Both the position numbers and the translations under genes were made by a program. A stretch of 9,684 bases of DNA from Trueperaceae bacterium (GTDB taxonomy: Bacteria; Deinococcota; Deinococci; Deinococcales; Trueperaceae), in the NCBI GenBank assembly GCA_007128755.1, contig SKWV01000187.1:1-9684 (forward strand). The letters are read 5' to 3'. Below, one piece after another: positions 7,893-9,684 of this stretch. The number at the start of each line of letters is the position of its first letter. Positions within the stretch are counted from its first letter, which is position 1. The notes under the pieces were generated by a model, which saw only the letters and a list, made by a program, of their open reading frames with translations, was not told the origin of the DNA and ran no database searches.

Positions 7893-9684
7893 TCAGGCCG
7901 GCTCGGACGTGGCCTCCGGGAGGCCCTCCTCGTAGCGCCGCCGCTCGAAGCGATAGAACGCCGCCGGCACCACGAAGAGCGTCAGGAACGTGGACGAGAC
8001 GACCCCGCCGAGGATCACGAGCCCGAGCGGGCGCCGGAACTCGGTCCCCTCGCCGATGCCGGCGAGCAGCGGCACCGAGATGATGACCACGGTCAGCGCC
8101 GTCATCAAGATCGGCCGCAGGCGGAGTCGACCGGCGCGCACGAGCGCCTCCTTCAGCGACTCCGCCTCGCGCATCTGCCCCACCACCACGTCGAGCAGGA
8201 GGATGGCGTTCTTGGTGACGAGCCCGATCAGGATCACGACGCCCAGCACGCTGATCACGTCGAGCGGCGTGCCCGTGAGGAAGAAGAGCCAGAACGCGCC
8301 GACGAGCGCCAGCGGCACCGTCAGCAGCAGGTAGAGCGGGTAGCGGAAGGAGTTGAACTGGCTGGCGATCACCAGGTAGTTGAGGATCAGGGCCAGCGCG
8401 AAGGCGATGGGGCCGTAGAAGACGAGGTCGCCCAGCAGATCGGGCCCGACACCCTGCGTCACCTGCACCAGATCGTCCGTGATGCCGGCGGCCGCGAGGC
8501 GTGTCTCGATGTCCTGGCGGACCTGGAACTGACCGGGCGAGCCGCTCGCGAGGTCGGCGTTGATCGTCGCGACGAAGAAGCCGTTCGCGCGGCGGATGGA
8601 GACGGGTGCGGCCTGCACCTCGAACGCGCCGAGCTGGCCGAGCGACAGGAACGAGCCCAGGGCGGGCGCGAAGATCGGCAGCGAGAGCAGGGTCTGCTCG
8701 TCGCGCACGAACGAGGGGTCGACCTTGACGACGATCGGCGTCTCCTCGCCGCCGCTGCGCAGGTCTCCGGCGCGCACGCCGACGTTGTAGGCGCGCAGCG
8801 TCGAGGCGACGTCGCTGGTCGTGAGGCCGGTGCCGCCGAGCGCCGCCGACGAGATCACCAGCACCCGTTCCGACACGCTCCCCTCGAGCGTCGACCGGAC
8901 GTTGCGCGCGTAGGGGTGCTCGCTGATGAGGTCCCGCGCCAGCCGGTCGCGCTCCTCGAGCAGCAGCCGGTCGGCGCCGATGAGGACGATCTGCAGCCCG
9001 GTGTCGACCGGGACGGCGCCGCCGTCGTCGGAGCCGACCCGCAGGCGCGCCTCGGGCACGTCCTGCAGCGCGGCTGCGAGCGAGGGCCGCAGGGCATCGG
9101 CGACTTCGAACGACGAGCGCGTGCGCTCGCCGATGGCGACGAGCTCGGCCTGGAGGTTCGCGCGCTGAGCGTTGGGGGAGCCGAACGTCCCGCTCGAGCC
9201 CACCGTGCTCAGCACCGTGCGGACGTTGGGATCCTGGGCGACGATGCCTTCCAAGCGCGTCGCGACGGCGTCCGTGCGGTCCAGCGGTGTGCCGGGCGGC
9301 ATGTCGACGCGGATCGCCACCTGCCCGGCGTCCACCTCGGAGACGAAGTTGAACGAGATACGCGGGAAGATCACGCCGAGGCTCGCGACGAGCAGGGCCG
9401 CGACCACGAGGACGACGGTGCTCCGGTCGAGCATCCAGCCGAGGACGGCCGCGTAGCGCTCCCGCACCATGCCGAGTCCCGCGTCGGTCGCCTCGTGCAG
9501 CGCGCGCAGCACGCCGCCCGCTGCGACGACCACCGTCCGGCCGCCGTAGCGCAGCGCGAGTCCGAGCGGGACGCTGAGCGCGACGAGCGCGAGCGTCACC
9601 ACGGCGCCGAGGCCGATCAGCAACGCCGCGCCGCCGCCGAGTGCCACGCCCGGCAGCGTCACGAAGCCCGCGTCCGCAGCCACG
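7893..9684 (-). CDS. RND-family efflux transporter permease, C-terminal 596 residues, 5' end beyond the right edge
   Basis: Family knowledge: RND permeases are inner-membrane proton antiporters that work in a tripartite pump with a periplasmic adaptor and an outer-membrane channel. Residue numbers are for this fragment. Membrane segments: TM7 at about 88-106, TM8 419-441, TM9 446-470, TM10 475-500, TM11 525-544 and TM12 552-577. The periplasmic porter loop lies at 107-418, with DAGQVAIRVDMPPGTPLDRT (118-137) near its start. The proton-relay residues of this half are present: Lys491 in TKNAIL, and Arg521 and Thr528 in RLRPILMT, matching AcrB Lys940, Arg971 and Thr978. The ending LTLFVVPAAFYRFERRR resembles HAE-1 (drug/hydrophobe) more than heavy-metal members, but the substrate cannot be told. 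Full length is usually 1000-1050 residues, so TM1-6 and their paired aspartates are missing. The first codon in the window is GTG and is most likely internal. No adaptor or outer-membrane gene is in the window. Confidence 0.93.
   Translation of the reverse strand, partial: VAADAGFVTLPGVALGGGAALLIGLGAVVTLALVALSVPLGLALRYGGRTVVVAAGGVLRALHEATDAGLGMVRERYAAVLGWMLDRSTVVLVVAALLVASLGVIFPRISFNFVSEVDAGQVAIRVDMPPGTPLDRTDAVATRLEGIVAQDPNVRTVLSTVGSSGTFGSPNAQRANLQAELVAIGERTRSSFEVADALRPSLAAALQDVPEARLRVGSDDGGAVPVDTGLQIVLIGADRLLLEERDRLARDLISEHPYARNVRSTLEGSVSERVLVISSAALGGTGLTTSDVASTLRAYNVGVRAGDLRSGGEETPIVVKVDPSFVRDEQTLLSLPIFAPALGSFLSLGQLGAFEVQAAPVSIRRANGFFVATINADLASGSPGQFQVRQDIETRLAAAGITDDLVQVTQGVGPDLLGDLVFYGPIAFALALILNYLVIASQFNSFRYPLYLLLTVPLALVGAFWLFFLTGTPLDVISVLGVVILIGLVTKNAILLLDVVVGQMREAESLKEALVRAGRLRLRPILMTALTVVIISVPLLAGIGEGTEFRRPLGLVILGGVVSSTFLTLFVVPAAFYRFERRRYEEGLPEATSEPA

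Noticed and set aside
7676..8083. Plus-strand open frame across the intergenic gap
   Set aside because: It overlaps the start of the stress-protein gene and the end of the exporter gene, is dominated by Arg, Pro and Ser, and has no family signature.
1..9684. tRNA, rRNA, CRISPR array, insertion sequence or attachment site
   Set aside because: Almost the whole window is occupied by three coding genes. I saw no spaced direct repeats, terminal inverted repeats, transposase motif or tRNA-like sequence.

Overview
The window comes from a very GC-rich bacterium. Two gene products point to a cell with an inner membrane and a periplasm: an RND exporter and a cyclic-glucan synthase of the NdvB/ChvB/Cgs type. 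That suggests a diderm (Gram-negative-type) organism. The phylum cannot be fixed from sequence reading alone; high-GC Pseudomonadota, Acidobacteriota, Gemmatimonadota and Myxococcota all remain possible.

All three genes I can support lie on the minus strand and read from right to left. The right end (7893-9684) holds the C-terminal half of an RND-family efflux permease, cut by the window edge. A non-coding gap of about 210 bp (7683-7892) follows. It contains a weak hairpin, a clear ribosome binding site and a speculative promoter. Next is a complete tandem-domain universal stress protein (6747-7682). Only 8 bp separate it from the start of a giant gene that fills the rest of the window (1-6738). 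That gene encodes the first 2246 residues of a cyclic beta-1,2-glucan synthase, and its C-terminal GH94 catalytic part lies beyond the left edge.

The stress protein and the synthase look like a translationally coupled pair, because the synthase ribosome binding site directly follows and overlaps the stop codon of the stress-protein gene. The plausible common theme is envelope and osmotic stress: osmoregulated periplasmic glucan synthesis, a stress-responsive nucleotide-binding protein and a drug/solute exporter. Whether the exporter shares a transcript with the other two is open.

The longest plus-strand open frame (46-6720, 2224 codons) is an antisense shadow of the synthase gene, not a gene. 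I found no RNA gene, CRISPR array, insertion sequence or other mobile element. I did not find a convincing undescribed system. The most interesting points are the coupled stress-protein/synthase arrangement and a low-complexity insert in a normally compact part of the synthase.
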